Source: Evansella sp. LMS18 (GTDB lineage Bacteria > Bacillota > Bacilli > Bacillales > Salisediminibacteriaceae). From it: a DNA stretch of 64,000 nt. How positions within the stretch are numbered: position 1 is the stretch's first letter; each line of letters opens with the position of its first letter. The position numbers and the translations under genes were made by a program. The DNA lies in assembly GCF_024362785.1 (NCBI RefSeq), contig NZ_CP093301.1, positions 3,348,001 to 3,412,000 on the forward strand, read 5' to 3'. This document shows positions 30,054-39,660 of this stretch, in pieces. The notes beneath the pieces were generated by a model. It did no database searches. It had not been told where the DNA came from and saw nothing but the letters and a program-made list of their open reading frames with translations.

Positions 30054-30863
30054 TTAAATATAAAGTTTCGGCGCAGGAGAATTCCCTATACTCCTGTTAT
30101 ACTTCTTTGGATGATTTTTTTGAGGTCGTTTCCGGCTTTGTTTCTTCGCAGAAGTTTCAGGTTTTTTATCGCTTATGTTATTTTTATTTTTAGTTTTGGT
30201 GGTAATATCTTCTTTTTTTTCTCTTCCAGCAGCTTTCTTTTTTGCAGCGTTTTGCTTAGTGTGCTTACTTTTTTTTCTGGCATCAGATGACGCGTTTTTT
30301 TTCTTTGGTGGCTGTTTACTCTTACTCTTCTTGTCTTCTCCGTCGTTTCCTTCTTCACTTAAATCTTCGTCTTCTGCATCATCTTCACTCAGATTGTCTA
30401 AAGTGTTTTCTTCCGCTTCTTCCTCGTCCGGCGCAGTTTCCTCTTCGTTTATTTCTTCATCCTGTTCCTCTGCCTCTTCATCATCAGAAGAGCTCATGGA
30501 AGCGAGCAGCTGAGGCAATGATTTTACAAGAGGACCATATTGCTGGACCATCGGGGCAAATTGCTGTACAACCTGGATTGCTTTTTGGGTGTTCTCCACG
30601 AAACCCATCAATCCGGTTAACCCGCCGCCAGCTGCTCCTGCACTTCCAACCGCACTTGAAGCAGCAGAGCCTGCTGGCCCGGCAGCTCCCAGTGAGGATC
30701 CGCCGCCTAATAAGCGGGACAGCAGCCCTGCTCCCTGTCCGGCCTGCTGCACAGGGGCCATTGTCTGAGGAAGCATAGAGGCCTGCGGGCCAAGGAAGGA
30801 ACCACCGCCAAACATTCCGCCTGGAGGAGCTGGGCCGGGAGGAAAGGGTCTTGGTCCGAACAT
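30054..30863 (-). CDS. yqfQ: VrrA/YqfQ-like protein
   Basis: A 269-residue low-complexity protein. The Pro/Gly/Phe-rich N terminus (MFGPRPFPPGPAPPG) and the short conserved block around LMGFVENTQKAIQVVQQFAP and YGPLVKSLPQLLAS identify YqfQ. An acidic stretch (about 128-175) and a very lysine-rich tail follow. The role is unknown; such proteins have been associated with spores. The second ATG was chosen, with AAAGG eight bases upstream. Position between ispH and cshB is as in B. subtilis. Confidence 0.85.
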   Translation of the reverse strand: MFGPRPFPPGPAPPGGMFGGGSFLGPQASMLPQTMAPVQQAGQGAGLLSRLLGGGSSLGAAGPAGSAASSAVGSAGAAGGGLTGLMGFVENTQKAIQVVQQFAPMVQQYGPLVKSLPQLLASMSSSDDEEAEEQDEEINEEETAPDEEEAEENTLDNLSEDDAEDEDLSEEGNDGEDKKSKSKQPPKKKNASSDARKKSKHTKQNAAKKKAAGREKKEDITTKTKNKNNISDKKPETSAKKQSRKRPQKNHPKKYNRSIGNSPAPKLYI

Positions 30864-31066
30864 GAGAAACATCCTTTCGATTTACAAGATCTCTCATGAT
30901 AGGTATATGCAATAGTAGATAATATGTATGGGCAAAAGCAAAATTTTCAAAAAACAAACCACATATGAACAGCCAGTAGCTATATCTTCCCAATTCATGC
31001 TAAAATATATAATTAGTGCAATAATATGTACGGACGAGTTATTTAAGAAAAGGATGATGAAATAAG

Positions 31067-32362
31067 ATGGAGCATAACTTTAATCGTTTTGAATTGCAGC
31101 CATTTTTAATTCAAGCTTTAATGGAGCAAAACATAGACCTTCCTACGGAAATTCAGGAACGTTTAATCCCGGCTATTAAAAACGGCCTGGATGTGATCGG
31201 GCAGTCCCAGACTGGAACCGGGAAGACATATGCATTTATGATTCCGGCGGTCCACAGAATAAACCCTGACAGAAAAGAGACGCAGGCTGTCATTACAGCT
31301 CCTACAAGGGAGCTTGCAACTCAGCTATATGACGAACTGACAAAACTCACCAGTTTTTCAGAGAAGGCAATTAATTCACAACTGGTAACCGGTGGGACTG
31401 ACAGGCAAAGGATGATCGAAAAGCTGAAACAGAAGCCTCATGTTATTGTAGGCACACCAGGACGTATTGCAGATATGATCGATGAGAAAGCGCTCGATGT
31501 GTTCCAAGTGGATATGCTTGTGGTAGACGAAGCAGATCAGATGCTGGACATGGGATTTCTTGAAGACGTAGACCGGGCTGCGTCAAAAATGAAAAAAGAA
31601 GTTCAGATGATGGTTTTTTCCGCTACGATACCGGAAAAGCTGAAACCATTTCTGCGTAAATATATGAAAAACCCCCGTCATGTGGAAGTGCAGCCGGAAA
31701 ATGTCTCTCCTAAGCAAATTGACCACTGGCTTATCCCTGACAGAGATAAGGACAGAAAACAGCTGTTGATACCAGTTCTCGAGAAACTTAACCCGTTTCT
31801 TGCAGTAATTTTTACAAATACAAAAGAGACTGCTGACGAAGTGTTTGATGCACTCCAGGCTGCCGGTCTTAATGCTGATGTTCTCCACGGAGGAGTCAGT
31901 CCGAGACAGCGGAAGAAAGTAATGAAACGTCTTCAGGAGGCGGAGGTACAGTACCTCGTGGCTACGGATCTTGTAGCAAGAGGGATCGATGTAAAAGGCA
32001 TCAGCCATATTATTAACTATGAACTGCCTAAAGAGCTTGAATATTATATTCATCGTGTAGGAAGAACCGCCCGAGCAGGATGGGACGGTATTGCAGTTAC
32101 TTTTGTTGGCCGGGAAGACCAGCATCCTGTCAGTAAGCTTGAAAAACAGGGAATCAAATTTGTGTATAGAGAATTAAAGAAAGGTGAATGGGTTGAGCTG
32201 GAAAAGCGAAAGCGGCCTCAGCCGAAAAAGGAAACTGGAGAAGCAGCCAGGGCGATAGCGAAACCAAAGAAAGTAAAACCAGGTTACAAAAAGAAAGCCC
32301 GATTTAAACAGGAAAAGGAAGAAAGAAGAAAAAGAAGAATTGAGCGGAACAACAAGAAGTAA
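31067..32362 (+). CDS. cshB: DEAD-box RNA helicase CshB
   Basis: A 431-residue ATP-dependent RNA helicase: Q motif, motif I SQTGTGKT, motif Ia PTRELA, motif II VDEADQ (a DEAD variant reading DEAD), motif III SAT and motif [12 protein letters not shown], with a lysine/arginine-rich C-terminal tail typical of CshB. It acts in RNA unwinding, especially in the cold. It is divergent from yqfQ and is followed by nfo. Confidence 0.94.
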   Translation: MEHNFNRFELQPFLIQALMEQNIDLPTEIQERLIPAIKNGLDVIGQSQTGTGKTYAFMIPAVHRINPDRKETQAVITAPTRELATQLYDELTKLTSFSEKAINSQLVTGGTDRQRMIEKLKQKPHVIVGTPGRIADMIDEKALDVFQVDMLVVDEADQMLDMGFLEDVDRAASKMKKEVQMMVFSATIPEKLKPFLRKYMKNPRHVEVQPENVSPKQIDHWLIPDRDKDRKQLLIPVLEKLNPFLAVIFTNTKETADEVFDALQAAGLNADVLHGGVSPRQRKKVMKRLQEAEVQYLVATDLVARGIDVKGISHIINYELPKELEYYIHRVGRTARAGWDGIAVTFVGREDQHPVSKLEKQGIKFVYRELKKGEWVELEKRKRPQPKKETGEAARAIAKPKKVKPGYKKKARFKQEKEERRKRRIERNNKK

Positions 32363-32393
32363 GGTTTGTTTCGATGGGGAAGGAGAAAGAAAA

Positions 32394-33287
32394 ATGTTAT
32401 TAGGTTCACATGTATCTATGAGCGGAAAGAAAATGCTCCTTGCAGCGAGTGAAGAGGCAGCTTCATACGGCGCAACAACATTTATGATATATACAGGAGC
32501 ACCGCAGAATACGAGAAGAAAAGCGATTGAGGATTTGAACATTGAGCTTGGCCAGAAACATATGGGAGAAAACGGAATCTCACAAATAATGGTGCATGCG
32601 CCATATATCATTAATATTGCTAACACGACAAAGAAAGAAACTTTCGAACTTGGAGTAAACTTTCTGAGAAGTGAAATTGACCGCACGGAAGCTCTTGGAG
32701 CTAAGCAGATTGTTCTGCACCCTGGCGCTCATGTTGGTGCAGGGGCTGATAAAGGGATTGAGAAAATAATTGAAGGGCTGAATGAGGTGCTTGACCCTGG
32801 CCAGGATGTGCAAATTGCTCTCGAAACAATGGCAGGGAAGGGATCGGAATGCGGCCGTTCTTTTGATGAAATTGCAAAAATAATCGATGGGGTCACACAT
32901 AACGAAAAGCTTTCCGTATGCTTTGACACATGCCACGTCCATGATGCAGGCTATGACATCGTTAACGATCTGGACAGTGTGGTAAAGGAATTTGATGAAA
33001 CGATAGGGCTTGACCGCCTGAAAGTTCTTCATATCAATGACAGTAAAAATGAACGGGGTGCCCGTAAAGACCGCCATGAAAATATTGGCTTTGGCCATAT
33101 TGGTTTCGAGGCGTTAGAGCGGATTCTGTATCATGAAGCTTTCAGCGATGTTCCTAAGATTCTTGAAACGCCATATATAGGCACGGATAAGAAAAACAAA
33201 AAAGCCCCGTACAAACATGAAATTGAAATGATCCGCAACAGGGAATTTGATACTGCATTAAAAGACCGATTACTGCAGCTTGTATAG
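32394..33287 (+). CDS. nfo: endonuclease IV
   Basis: A 297-residue AP endonuclease of the TIM-barrel Nfo family. Metal-ligand motifs are visible: [40 protein letters not shown] and GFGHIGFE. It incises at abasic sites in base-excision repair. The ATG at 32394 with AAGGAGAAAG upstream gives the canonical start [11 protein letters not shown]. Confidence 0.97.
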   Translation: MLLGSHVSMSGKKMLLAASEEAASYGATTFMIYTGAPQNTRRKAIEDLNIELGQKHMGENGISQIMVHAPYIINIANTTKKETFELGVNFLRSEIDRTEALGAKQIVLHPGAHVGAGADKGIEKIIEGLNEVLDPGQDVQIALETMAGKGSECGRSFDEIAKIIDGVTHNEKLSVCFDTCHVHDAGYDIVNDLDSVVKEFDETIGLDRLKVLHINDSKNERGARKDRHENIGFGHIGFEALERILYHEAFSDVPKILETPYIGTDKKNKKAPYKHEIEMIRNREFDTALKDRLLQLV

Positions 33288-33294
33288 TTCTAAT

Positions 33295-33350
33295 GAAAAA
33301 GCAAGGATGAAACTCAGCGTAAGGCTGGCTTCACCTTGCTTTTTCGTTTT
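33295..33350. terminator. bidirectional terminator between nfo and yqfT
   Basis: GAAAAAGCAAGG (33295-33306) pairs with CCTTGCTTTTTC (33334-33345), with A and T tracts on the two sides. Confidence 0.85.
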
Positions 33351-33351
33351 C

Positions 33352-33627
33352 TTAGTCCAGAGAGTAATCAAGGTAAGCTTCATAAGGTTTTAACAGCTTT
33401 CTCGCTTTTTTATATAAGGACGGATCAAGCTGTTTTAAGCGTCTGTTCACCTTTAAAACTGTACTTTTATTCCCTATGTCAAAAGGTTGTTCCTGTATGG
33501 CGGCAAGTATTTCTTTTGCCTGCTTGACTGTAATCGTCAGATTGTTTTCCCTGGCAAGTCGGATAATCTCTTTTACGTTCAGTTCTCTTATTTTCTGATT
33601 AACAATTTTACGAATAACCGGATTCAA
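33352..33627 (-). CDS. yqfT: DUF2624 family protein YqfT
   Basis: A 91-residue, mostly helical, basic protein (IRKIVNQKIRELNVKEIIRLARENN; VNRRLKQLDPSLYKKARKLL) with the pattern of the DUF2624/YqfT family found beside nfo. Function unknown. It starts at TTG, with a GGAGGGGGG ribosome-binding site nine bases upstream. Confidence 0.82.
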   Translation of the reverse strand: MNPVIRKIVNQKIRELNVKEIIRLARENNLTITVKQAKEILAAIQEQPFDIGNKSTVLKVNRRLKQLDPSLYKKARKLLKPYEAYLDYSLD

Positions 33628-33759
33628 AAAAGTTCCCCCCTCCCGGTGAAAATTTATTTTCCTCTAATCTGGGCATCCACTTTATAAATATGGGGAAACA
33701 GAAAATTTGTTACACGTCCCAATTTAGGTGGAAATAAAAGTATCTGTCGTTCCTCCTTA

Positions 33760-33788
33760 TTGAAAAATACAAGGAAGAGTTTTATAAT
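33760..33788 (+). promoter_or_regulatory. SigA promoter of the manganese ABC operon
   Basis: TTGAAA (33760-33765), 17 bp, then a perfect TATAAT (33783-33788). Transcription would begin near 33795, leaving a leader of about 250 nt. No known riboswitch fold was recognised in the leader. Confidence 0.75.
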
Positions 33789-33802
33789 GGAATAAAGGGT
33801 AG

Positions 33803-33838
33803 TTTTGCCTTAGGTCAACTTTTTGATTCGAGGGAAAA
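33803..33838 (+). promoter_or_regulatory. two adjacent MntR-like operator candidates
   Basis: TTTTGCCTTAGGTCAACT (33803-33820) and TTTTGATTCGAGGGAAAA (about 33821-33838) both resemble known MntR sites (TTTTGCNTNAGGGAAAC type). They sit just downstream of the predicted transcription start, where a bound repressor would block the polymerase. Confidence 0.45.
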
Positions 33839-34044
33839 ATTTTCGAATTTATGCACAATCATTGAGCTTGCGACATATATTAAACACGATCAATTGTTTA
33901 GATAATGGTTTTGGGGCATGCGGCATCAGGCCTTCCAAGGCTCGCGGAGCATTGATAGCAGCTGTCCGACTGATTTTTGCAGAGAGATTAAATGAAAGAT
34001 GAATAGCAGGATGAGAGAGCTGAACAGGGAGGAGTGAAGAAACA

Positions 34045-34803
34045 GTGGATATTCCAAGTACTATTGAGGTAAAAGATCTTTCGGTAAATTACCATGGAAA
34101 CACGGCTTTGAAAAATGTAAGCTTTTCAGTAGATAAAGGCTCTATTGTCGGGGTAATCGGGCCAAACGGAGCGGGAAAATCAACGTTAATGAAGGCGATG
34201 CTCGGCCTTGAGAGAAGCAGCGGATCCGTCAGTTTTTTCGGAAAACCTGTAAAAAATATGAGGAAAAATATAGCGTATGTGCCACAGAGGAGTATGATTG
34301 ACTGGGATTTCCCTGTCCGGGTGGAAGACGTGGTGCTTATGGGCAGGTATATGCATATCCCATGGTACAAATTAGCAAGCAAGAAAGATAAAGCCAGAGC
34401 AGCAGAAGCCTTGAGAAAGGTCGGAATGGAAGAATTTTCAGGACGGCAGATTGGCGAACTTTCGGGCGGACAGCAGCAGCGTGTCTTTATCGCACGTGCT
34501 CTTACCCAAAATGCCGATTTATTTTTCCTGGATGAACCATTTGTAGGCATCGATGTAAAATCTGAGGAGATTATCATTAACCTGCTAAGAAGTTTAAGCA
34601 GTGAAGGAAAAACTATTTTTGTCATTCACCATGACTTAAGTAAAGTGGAGAAGTACTTTGATCAGCTCGTTCTTCTTAATCAGGAATTAATACATGCAGG
34701 AAAAGTTGACGAAGTATATTCCTCCTCAAATATACAGAGAGCGTACAAAGGAAACACAGCTGTTATCAAAGAGGGTAAAGAGATGGTGGTGGTGAACCCT
34801 TGA
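34045..34803 (+). CDS. mntB: metal (probably manganese) ABC transporter ATPase
   Basis: A 252-residue ABC ATPase with Walker A GPNGAGKS, signature LSGGQQQR and Walker B LFFLDEP. The DWDFPVRVEDVV segment is characteristic of the Mn/Fe/Zn (MntB/SitB/PsaB) branch. It starts at GTG, with GGGAGGAG upstream. It overlaps the permease start by four bases. Manganese is inferred from the branch and the MntR-like sites. No substrate-binding protein gene follows. Confidence 0.82.
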   Translation: MDIPSTIEVKDLSVNYHGNTALKNVSFSVDKGSIVGVIGPNGAGKSTLMKAMLGLERSSGSVSFFGKPVKNMRKNIAYVPQRSMIDWDFPVRVEDVVLMGRYMHIPWYKLASKKDKARAAEALRKVGMEEFSGRQIGELSGGQQQRVFIARALTQNADLFFLDEPFVGIDVKSEEIIINLLRSLSSEGKTIFVIHHDLSKVEKYFDQLVLLNQELIHAGKVDEVYSSSNIQRAYKGNTAVIKEGKEMVVVNP

Positions 34804-35666
34804 TAGATCAGATTTTACTCTTTATTGATCAGCTGATTCGTTATCCGTATCTCCAGAATGCGTTATTTGCTGCTATTCTTGTGGGCGTGATTTGCGGAGT
34901 AATCGGCTGTTTCATTATTTTAAGAGGGATGGCGTTGATGGGGGATGCTATATCCCATGCTGTTCTTCCCGGAGTGGTAATCGCTTATATGCTTGGAGCC
35001 AGCTTCTTCATTGGTGCAGTTATCACAGGCGTATTGACTGCCCTTTCCATAGGTTACATTACCCGGAACAGCAAGGTTAAGGAAGATTCAGCGATTGGAA
35101 TAATGTTTACAGCCATGTTTGCTCTGGGGATAGCTATGATTACCGGGCTTCAGGGGACGAGTGTTGATTTATGGCATATTCTGTTCGGGAATGTCCTGGC
35201 TGTTTCAAGGGCTGATTTATGGATTACTTTAGGAATCGGTATATTTGTCATTTTGATGGTGATTTTATTTTACCGTCCTTTGTTATTAAGCACTTTTGAT
35301 GAAACGATGGCAAAAGCAAGCGGACTTCCTGTAAGGTTCATTCATTACATGCTTATGCTGCTTTTGTCTCTCGTAACAGTCGCTTCGTTGCAGACTGTTG
35401 GTATTATTCTGGTTGTAGCTATGCTGATTACCCCAGGGGCAACAGCATATCTCCTTACGGAAAGGTTTTCTGTAATGCTCGTCCTTTCGGCTTTCATAGG
35501 CGTTATTTCAGCCGTTTCCGGGCTGTTTTTCTCGGTTATCTATGATATCTCATCCGGAGCAGCGATTGTTCTTGTAGCTTCCGCCCTTTTCGCGGCAGCA
35601 TTCTTTTTCTCTCCAAAACAAGGTATCATTCCGAGGTATTTCAAGTCTGTGCAGCATAGCAGCTAA
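34800..35666 (+). CDS. mntC: metal (probably manganese) ABC transporter permease
   Basis: A 288-residue ABC-3 family permease with eight to nine membrane helices and conserved motifs (LMGDAISHAVLPGVV; TVGIILVVAMLITPGATAYL). It pairs with the upstream ATPase. It starts at TTG overlapping the ATPase stop. With no MntA-type lipoprotein here, the binding protein must be encoded elsewhere, or the locus is incomplete. A terminator follows at 35751. Confidence 0.82.
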   Translation: MIDQILLFIDQLIRYPYLQNALFAAILVGVICGVIGCFIILRGMALMGDAISHAVLPGVVIAYMLGASFFIGAVITGVLTALSIGYITRNSKVKEDSAIGIMFTAMFALGIAMITGLQGTSVDLWHILFGNVLAVSRADLWITLGIGIFVILMVILFYRPLLLSTFDETMAKASGLPVRFIHYMLMLLLSLVTVASLQTVGIILVVAMLITPGATAYLLTERFSVMLVLSAFIGVISAVSGLFFSVIYDISSGAAIVLVASALFAAAFFFSPKQGIIPRYFKSVQHSS

Positions 35667-35750
35667 AGTTGAGCAGCAAGGTTCTCTTAATGCTGAATGG
35701 AATAAAATACCGTCTTGCCGCATGTTTTGTTTTTATATAAAAGGGTAAAT

Positions 35751-35781
35751 GGGTAATCGTGTGAAGCGATTGCCCTTTTTT
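35751..35781 (+). terminator. terminator after the manganese ABC genes
   Basis: GGGTAATCG pairs with CGATTGCCC (one G-T pair), followed by six T residues. Confidence 0.82.
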
Positions 35782-35866
35782 ATTTGCTCATACAGAGTAA
35801 GGGCATAGGAAAAGCTTTACTTGTAAGGCTGAATGGAACCTTACAGCGGACGGAGGAGGAAAAGAC

Positions 35867-36589
35867 TTGAAAACGATGGTCTATATACTGTCATTTATTT
35901 TAGTGGTTTTAGGTATATATTCTTTCCAGCTGGGAAATGATTACGCTGAATTACAGGAAGAGCTGGAAATGACAGAAGTGAGAAAAGAAGAATTGAAGGC
36001 AGAAACTAAACAGGCACTGGAAATGGAAAGAATTAAAGGATACGCAAGGTCCCTTCCGGAAGAGTATAAGCAGGCCGGGTATAATGCCTGGATGAATGCT
36101 AAATATGTCGCGGAATACCTCTATGAGGACAGTGAGGGGAGGTTTCAGCAGGATTGGGGCATCTTTTTGGCATTAGAAGCGGAACGAAACGGAATTGACC
36201 CGCTCATCGTGTATGAGCTTCTCAAGGTTGAAACTGGAGGCACCTTTGATCCTGAAGCTGTGGGACCGGAAACCAAATATGGACATGCCTATGGGATGGC
36301 TCAGTTTATGGAGAATACTGGCCCCTGGATAGCTGATATGGCTGGCCTTCATTATGAGCATGAAATGTTATTTGACCCGTATTACTCCATTCAGCTCTCT
36401 GTTGTGTACCTTGATTTTTTATATGATCAGTTTGGCGACTGGGACCATGCATTAACAGCGTACCATCGGGGCATATACGGAATGAAAGAATATATCGAAG
36501 AAAATGGTGATGCGAAAAGCTGGTATGCTGTGGAAATACAGGAGAATGCCAAAGATAATTCCCTAGTTGTATCTGGAGGCGGATCATAG
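35867..36589 (+). CDS. membrane-anchored lytic transglycosylase-like protein
   Basis: A 240-residue protein with an N-terminal membrane anchor (about 5-22), a short coiled coil and an SLT-type lysozyme-like domain. The catalytic glutamate is probably in LLKVETGGTFDPEAVG; the GMAQFM motif and the YLDFLYDQFGDWDHALTAYH segment are typical. It should cleave peptidoglycan glycan strands on the outer membrane face. It starts at TTG with GGAGGAGG six bases upstream. Confidence 0.85.
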   Translation: MKTMVYILSFILVVLGIYSFQLGNDYAELQEELEMTEVRKEELKAETKQALEMERIKGYARSLPEEYKQAGYNAWMNAKYVAEYLYEDSEGRFQQDWGIFLALEAERNGIDPLIVYELLKVETGGTFDPEAVGPETKYGHAYGMAQFMENTGPWIADMAGLHYEHEMLFDPYYSIQLSVVYLDFLYDQFGDWDHALTAYHRGIYGMKEYIEENGDAKSWYAVEIQENAKDNSLVVSGGGS

Positions 36590-36625
36590 AAGTAAAAATG
36601 AATTCATGGTCCAGGGTCCCTGGTC

Positions 36626-36667
36626 AGCGCATTTTCAGGAAATATAAATGGAAATGCGCTTTTTTTC
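36626..36667. terminator. terminator between the transglycosylase and GppA-like genes
   Basis: AGCGCATTTTC pairs with GAAATGCGCT around a 14-base loop, followed by seven T residues. Confidence 0.83.
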
Positions 36668-37598
36668 ATGCTTTATATCCTGGGTACCTGGCCAGCTCTT
36701 CATACATCATGCCCTCTCTAAGTCCATTTTCACTGACGATGAAAGAAGGTCCCCCGGAGAGGTTAACAAGCTCCTCAAAAACCGTTAAAGCAGGGATAAT
36801 TGTGGCAGCTCTTTTTTTCGGCAGCCCGTTTATCTTTCTGCGTTCTTTTAAGGAAAGAGGAAGCAGCAGGGCATTCAGCTGCTGAATCTCATTTTTTGAT
36901 ATCGTACATAAATGGAGTCCTGGAGCTGAATCCAGTCTGTTCTTTAGTGTTATATTCCCGGCTGCTTTTGCGCTCCCTCCTATTCCAACTACAGGAAGGT
37001 TTATGTTTTTGAGCCATGAAAGCTGGCAAAACTGCTCGAGGATCCAGTTTCTCATTTCCTCCATGTTTGTTTCCCCTGATGTACTGCAGGTGAATTTTCG
37101 CTGTAAGGTCAAGGTGCCGAAAGGGAAACTGTGAAAACGGAAAAAATCCCCGCTCTTCATTAAACTGACTTCTGTACTTCCTCCTCCAAGGTCGGCAATA
37201 ATACAATCCCTGACAGGAACAGTATGTTTAACTGCCAAATAACCATAATAAGCTTCCAATCTCTCATTCAGCACCTCAAAGGGAAGCTGAATCAGCTCTT
37301 CGGCTGAGGATTTAATTTCCTTCCAGTTACGCGCATTACGTACAGCGGCAGTTGCTGTTATTCTTAATACGGCAAGATCGGTCCTTGAAGCAGTGCCTGC
37401 TAACTCCTGAAGGCTTCTCAGAAGCACAGAAATCCCTTCTTCTGTCATGGCTCCATTATTGTTTATGTAACTTCCTATTTGTGCATTAATTTTATATTTC
37501 TCTGTCAGAAAAAAACGTTCTTCATCACTAGCATGAAATATAACCAGCTTTATTGAATTGGAACCTGCATCTATTATTCCGATATTCTTTCCATGCAT
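36666..37598 (-). CDS. Ppx/GppA family phosphatase
   Basis: A 310-residue ASKHA-fold protein with the N-terminal IIDAGSNSIKLVI and the IADLGGGSTEVSL phosphate-binding motif, plus GIGGSAKAAGN. The family hydrolyses polyphosphate or pppGpp. It is the short single-core type without a C-terminal HD domain. The start was set to the ATG at 37598, with GAGGTGA upstream. Which of the two substrates is used cannot be decided from the sequence. Confidence 0.85.
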   Translation of the reverse strand: MHGKNIGIIDAGSNSIKLVIFHASDEERFFLTEKYKINAQIGSYINNNGAMTEEGISVLLRSLQELAGTASRTDLAVLRITATAAVRNARNWKEIKSSAEELIQLPFEVLNERLEAYYGYLAVKHTVPVRDCIIADLGGGSTEVSLMKSGDFFRFHSFPFGTLTLQRKFTCSTSGETNMEEMRNWILEQFCQLSWLKNINLPVVGIGGSAKAAGNITLKNRLDSAPGLHLCTISKNEIQQLNALLLPLSLKERRKINGLPKKRAATIIPALTVFEELVNLSGGPSFIVSENGLREGMMYEELARYPGYKA

Positions 37599-37696
37599 AT
37601 TTTTCACCTCTGGCATCTTTCATGAACACAGGCAGAACCTAAAAGAATCCTGTTTTAATAGTACACTATACTTCGCAAAATAAAACGCAAGCCTGT

Positions 37697-37857
37697 TTAT
37701 CCCGATGTAACCGTCCGTAAAACTCCCGTCTCAAAACAGGAGTGGAAGCGAAGATGTTCTTTATGCGTGAGTTAACGGACGCTATCATCCCGATTGGTTC
37801 AACTAACAATCAGTGGGGATGAATAAAACCCCCACTGATTGAAGGTTCACTTTATTT
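37697..37857 (+). repeat. repeat family A, copy 1
   Basis: About 160 bp from TTATCCCGATGTAACCGTCC to GATTGAAGGTTCACTTTA. It has two inverted-repeat modules: CGTCCGTAAAACTCCCG with CGTGAGTTAACGGACG, and CAATCAGTGGGG with CCCCACTGATTG. Other copies are at 49113 and 58748, with fragments at 13686 and 60230. It occupies most of the spacer before the zinc transporter genes. Confidence 0.88.
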
Positions 37858-37896
37858 ACAAAAGGAAAGCTGTAAGTTATACTACGATGAGACAAT

Positions 37897-37916
37897 AAAT
37901 CGTAATCATTCTTATT
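37897..37916 (+). promoter_or_regulatory. Zur-like operator
   Basis: AAATCGTAATCATTCTTATT matches the Bacillus Zur box (TCGTAAT-N-ATTACGA) perfectly in the left half and at four of seven positions in the right. It precedes znuC by about 65 bp, and zur is the last gene of the same cluster. Confidence 0.6.
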
Positions 37917-37980
37917 ATAAAAAAGTGGTTCTTAGTCCGGACAGAAATGGGCCACTGAAAAATTAATGACGGAGGAACAA

Positions 37981-38793
37981 ATGGAGAGAACGAAGGAAAG
38001 TCCGTACGTTTTGGAAATAGAAAATTTATCTTATTCCTATGGCCGCCGGAACGCTATTGAAAACATTAATCTGAAGATACGTGAAGGGTCATTCTTAGGC
38101 CTGGTAGGGCCGAATGGATCCGGAAAATCCACATTAATCAAAAGTATTCTCGGTTTACTTACCCCGCAGAAGGGGACGGTTAAAATCTTCGGAAAATCAT
38201 TAAATAAATTCAGGGACTGGAGCCGGATCGGTTTTGTATCACAAAAGGCAAACAGTTTTAACAGCGGCTTTCCCGCTACTGTTTACGAAGTGGTTTCCAT
38301 GGGGCTCTACGGGAAAATAGGAATGTTCCGTTTCCTTACTAAGAAACATAAAGAAAAAATAATTGAAGCAATAGAACAGGTAGGGATGGAAGACTATGTT
38401 AACCAGAATATCGGCCAGCTCTCCGGTGGCCAGCAGCAGCGGGTCTTCATTGCCCGGGCACTGGTCAGTGAGCCCAGCCTGCTTATCCTTGATGAACCTA
38501 CTGTAGGGGTGGATGCCCGCTCCGTGAATAACTTTTACACCATGCTTAAACAGCTTAATGAGGAAAAGGGGATAACACTCATACTCGTCACTCATGATAT
38601 CGGAGCTATGTCTGAGTATGTCACAGATGTCGCGTGTATTAATAAGTTCTTACACTTCCATGGGGGAGCACAGGAGTTTGAGTTTCAGCAGGAGGAAATG
38701 ATGTCTGCACTGTACGGGCATGACGTGCAGGTTCTTACTCATAATCATGACCACCACCATCAACACGAGTATGATGGAGGCGCACCTCAATGA
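37981..38793 (+). CDS. znuC: zinc ABC transporter ATPase
   Basis: A 270-residue ATPase with Walker A GPNGSGKS, signature LSGGQQQR and Walker B LLILDEP. The C terminus ends in a histidine-rich tail ([12 protein letters not shown]), as in zinc-specific ZnuC/AdcC. The ATG at 37981 is preferred to the one at 37966 because GGAGG sits between them. It overlaps the permease by four bases. A Zur-like box upstream supports zinc as the substrate. Confidence 0.88.
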   Translation: MERTKESPYVLEIENLSYSYGRRNAIENINLKIREGSFLGLVGPNGSGKSTLIKSILGLLTPQKGTVKIFGKSLNKFRDWSRIGFVSQKANSFNSGFPATVYEVVSMGLYGKIGMFRFLTKKHKEKIIEAIEQVGMEDYVNQNIGQLSGGQQQRVFIARALVSEPSLLILDEPTVGVDARSVNNFYTMLKQLNEEKGITLILVTHDIGAMSEYVTDVACINKFLHFHGGAQEFEFQQEEMMSALYGHDVQVLTHNHDHHHQHEYDGGAPQ

Positions 38794-39620
38794 TCCAGGT
38801 TTTCTTTCAGTATGACTTTTTAACCTATTCCTTGTATACAGGTCTGATGATTGGCTTTCTGGCACCTTTTCTGGGTGTCTTTCTCGTTGTCAGACGTCTT
38901 TCTCTTATCTCTGATGCTCTCTCTCATATAACATTGTCAGGCATTGCATTCAGTCTTCTGCTAGGAAGGTATTATCCTTTTTTTGCCGGATTGAATCCAT
39001 TATATATGGGAATGGCCTTTTCAGTTAGCGGTGCTTTATTTATTGAAAGGCTCCGTAATGTATACAGATATTATAAAGAGCTGGCAATACCTGTAATTAT
39101 GTCTGCTGGTATCGGTGCAGGGGTGGTTTTTATATCTCTCGCAGACGGTTTTAACAATGATTTGTTTAATTATTTATTTGGAAGTGTGATTGCCATACGT
39201 CAGTCGGATTTCCAGTTAATTGGTATACTGACAATTATAGTCAGCATTATGATTATACTTTTTTATAAAGAATGGTTTTTCCTTAGTTTTGACGAAGACC
39301 AGGCGGTTGTCTCAGGCATACCTAAACGTGTGCTTCATACTTTGTTTATTGTCATGGTCGCTCTTGTTATTGCCGCTTCCATGAGGGTTGTGGGAATTCT
39401 TCTTGTGTCTTCATTAATGACACTCCCGGTTGCTGCAGCAATACGGTGGGCTAAAGGTTTCAGGCAGATGTTCGTTTATGCGGTAATATTTGGAGAAATA
39501 TCTGTCGTCACAGGGCTTGTGAGCGCCTTCCATCTGGATGTGGCTCCCGGGGGAATGATCGTGATGGTAAATATTCTTATCCTGCTTATTTCCCTTGCTT
39601 TAACAAAGGGAAAGCAATGA
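38790..39620 (+). CDS. znuB: zinc ABC transporter permease 1
   Basis: A 276-residue ABC-3 permease with about eight helices; conserved LISDALSHITLSGIAF and RVVGILLVSSLMTLPVAAAI motifs. It starts within the end of znuC and is followed after 40 bp by a paralogous permease, so the transporter may use a heterodimeric membrane unit. Confidence 0.87.
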   Translation: MIQVFFQYDFLTYSLYTGLMIGFLAPFLGVFLVVRRLSLISDALSHITLSGIAFSLLLGRYYPFFAGLNPLYMGMAFSVSGALFIERLRNVYRYYKELAIPVIMSAGIGAGVVFISLADGFNNDLFNYLFGSVIAIRQSDFQLIGILTIIVSIMIILFYKEWFFLSFDEDQAVVSGIPKRVLHTLFIVMVALVIAASMRVVGILLVSSLMTLPVAAAIRWAKGFRQMFVYAVIFGEISVVTGLVSAFHLDVAPGGMIVMVNILILLISLALTKGKQ

Positions 39621-39660
39621 TAAAGAGGGATGGTAAAAATAATTAACACAGGTGGTAATT

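Noticed and set aside
30175-30778. Long frames on the + strand opposite yqfQ
   Set aside because: They are serine/leucine-rich mirrors of the acidic and lysine-rich coding strand and have no independent start signals.
33795-34044. Manganese (yybP-ykoY) riboswitch in the long leader of the manganese ABC genes
   Set aside because: No conserved yybP-ykoY loops could be found; the leader is explained only as untranslated sequence after MntR-like sites.
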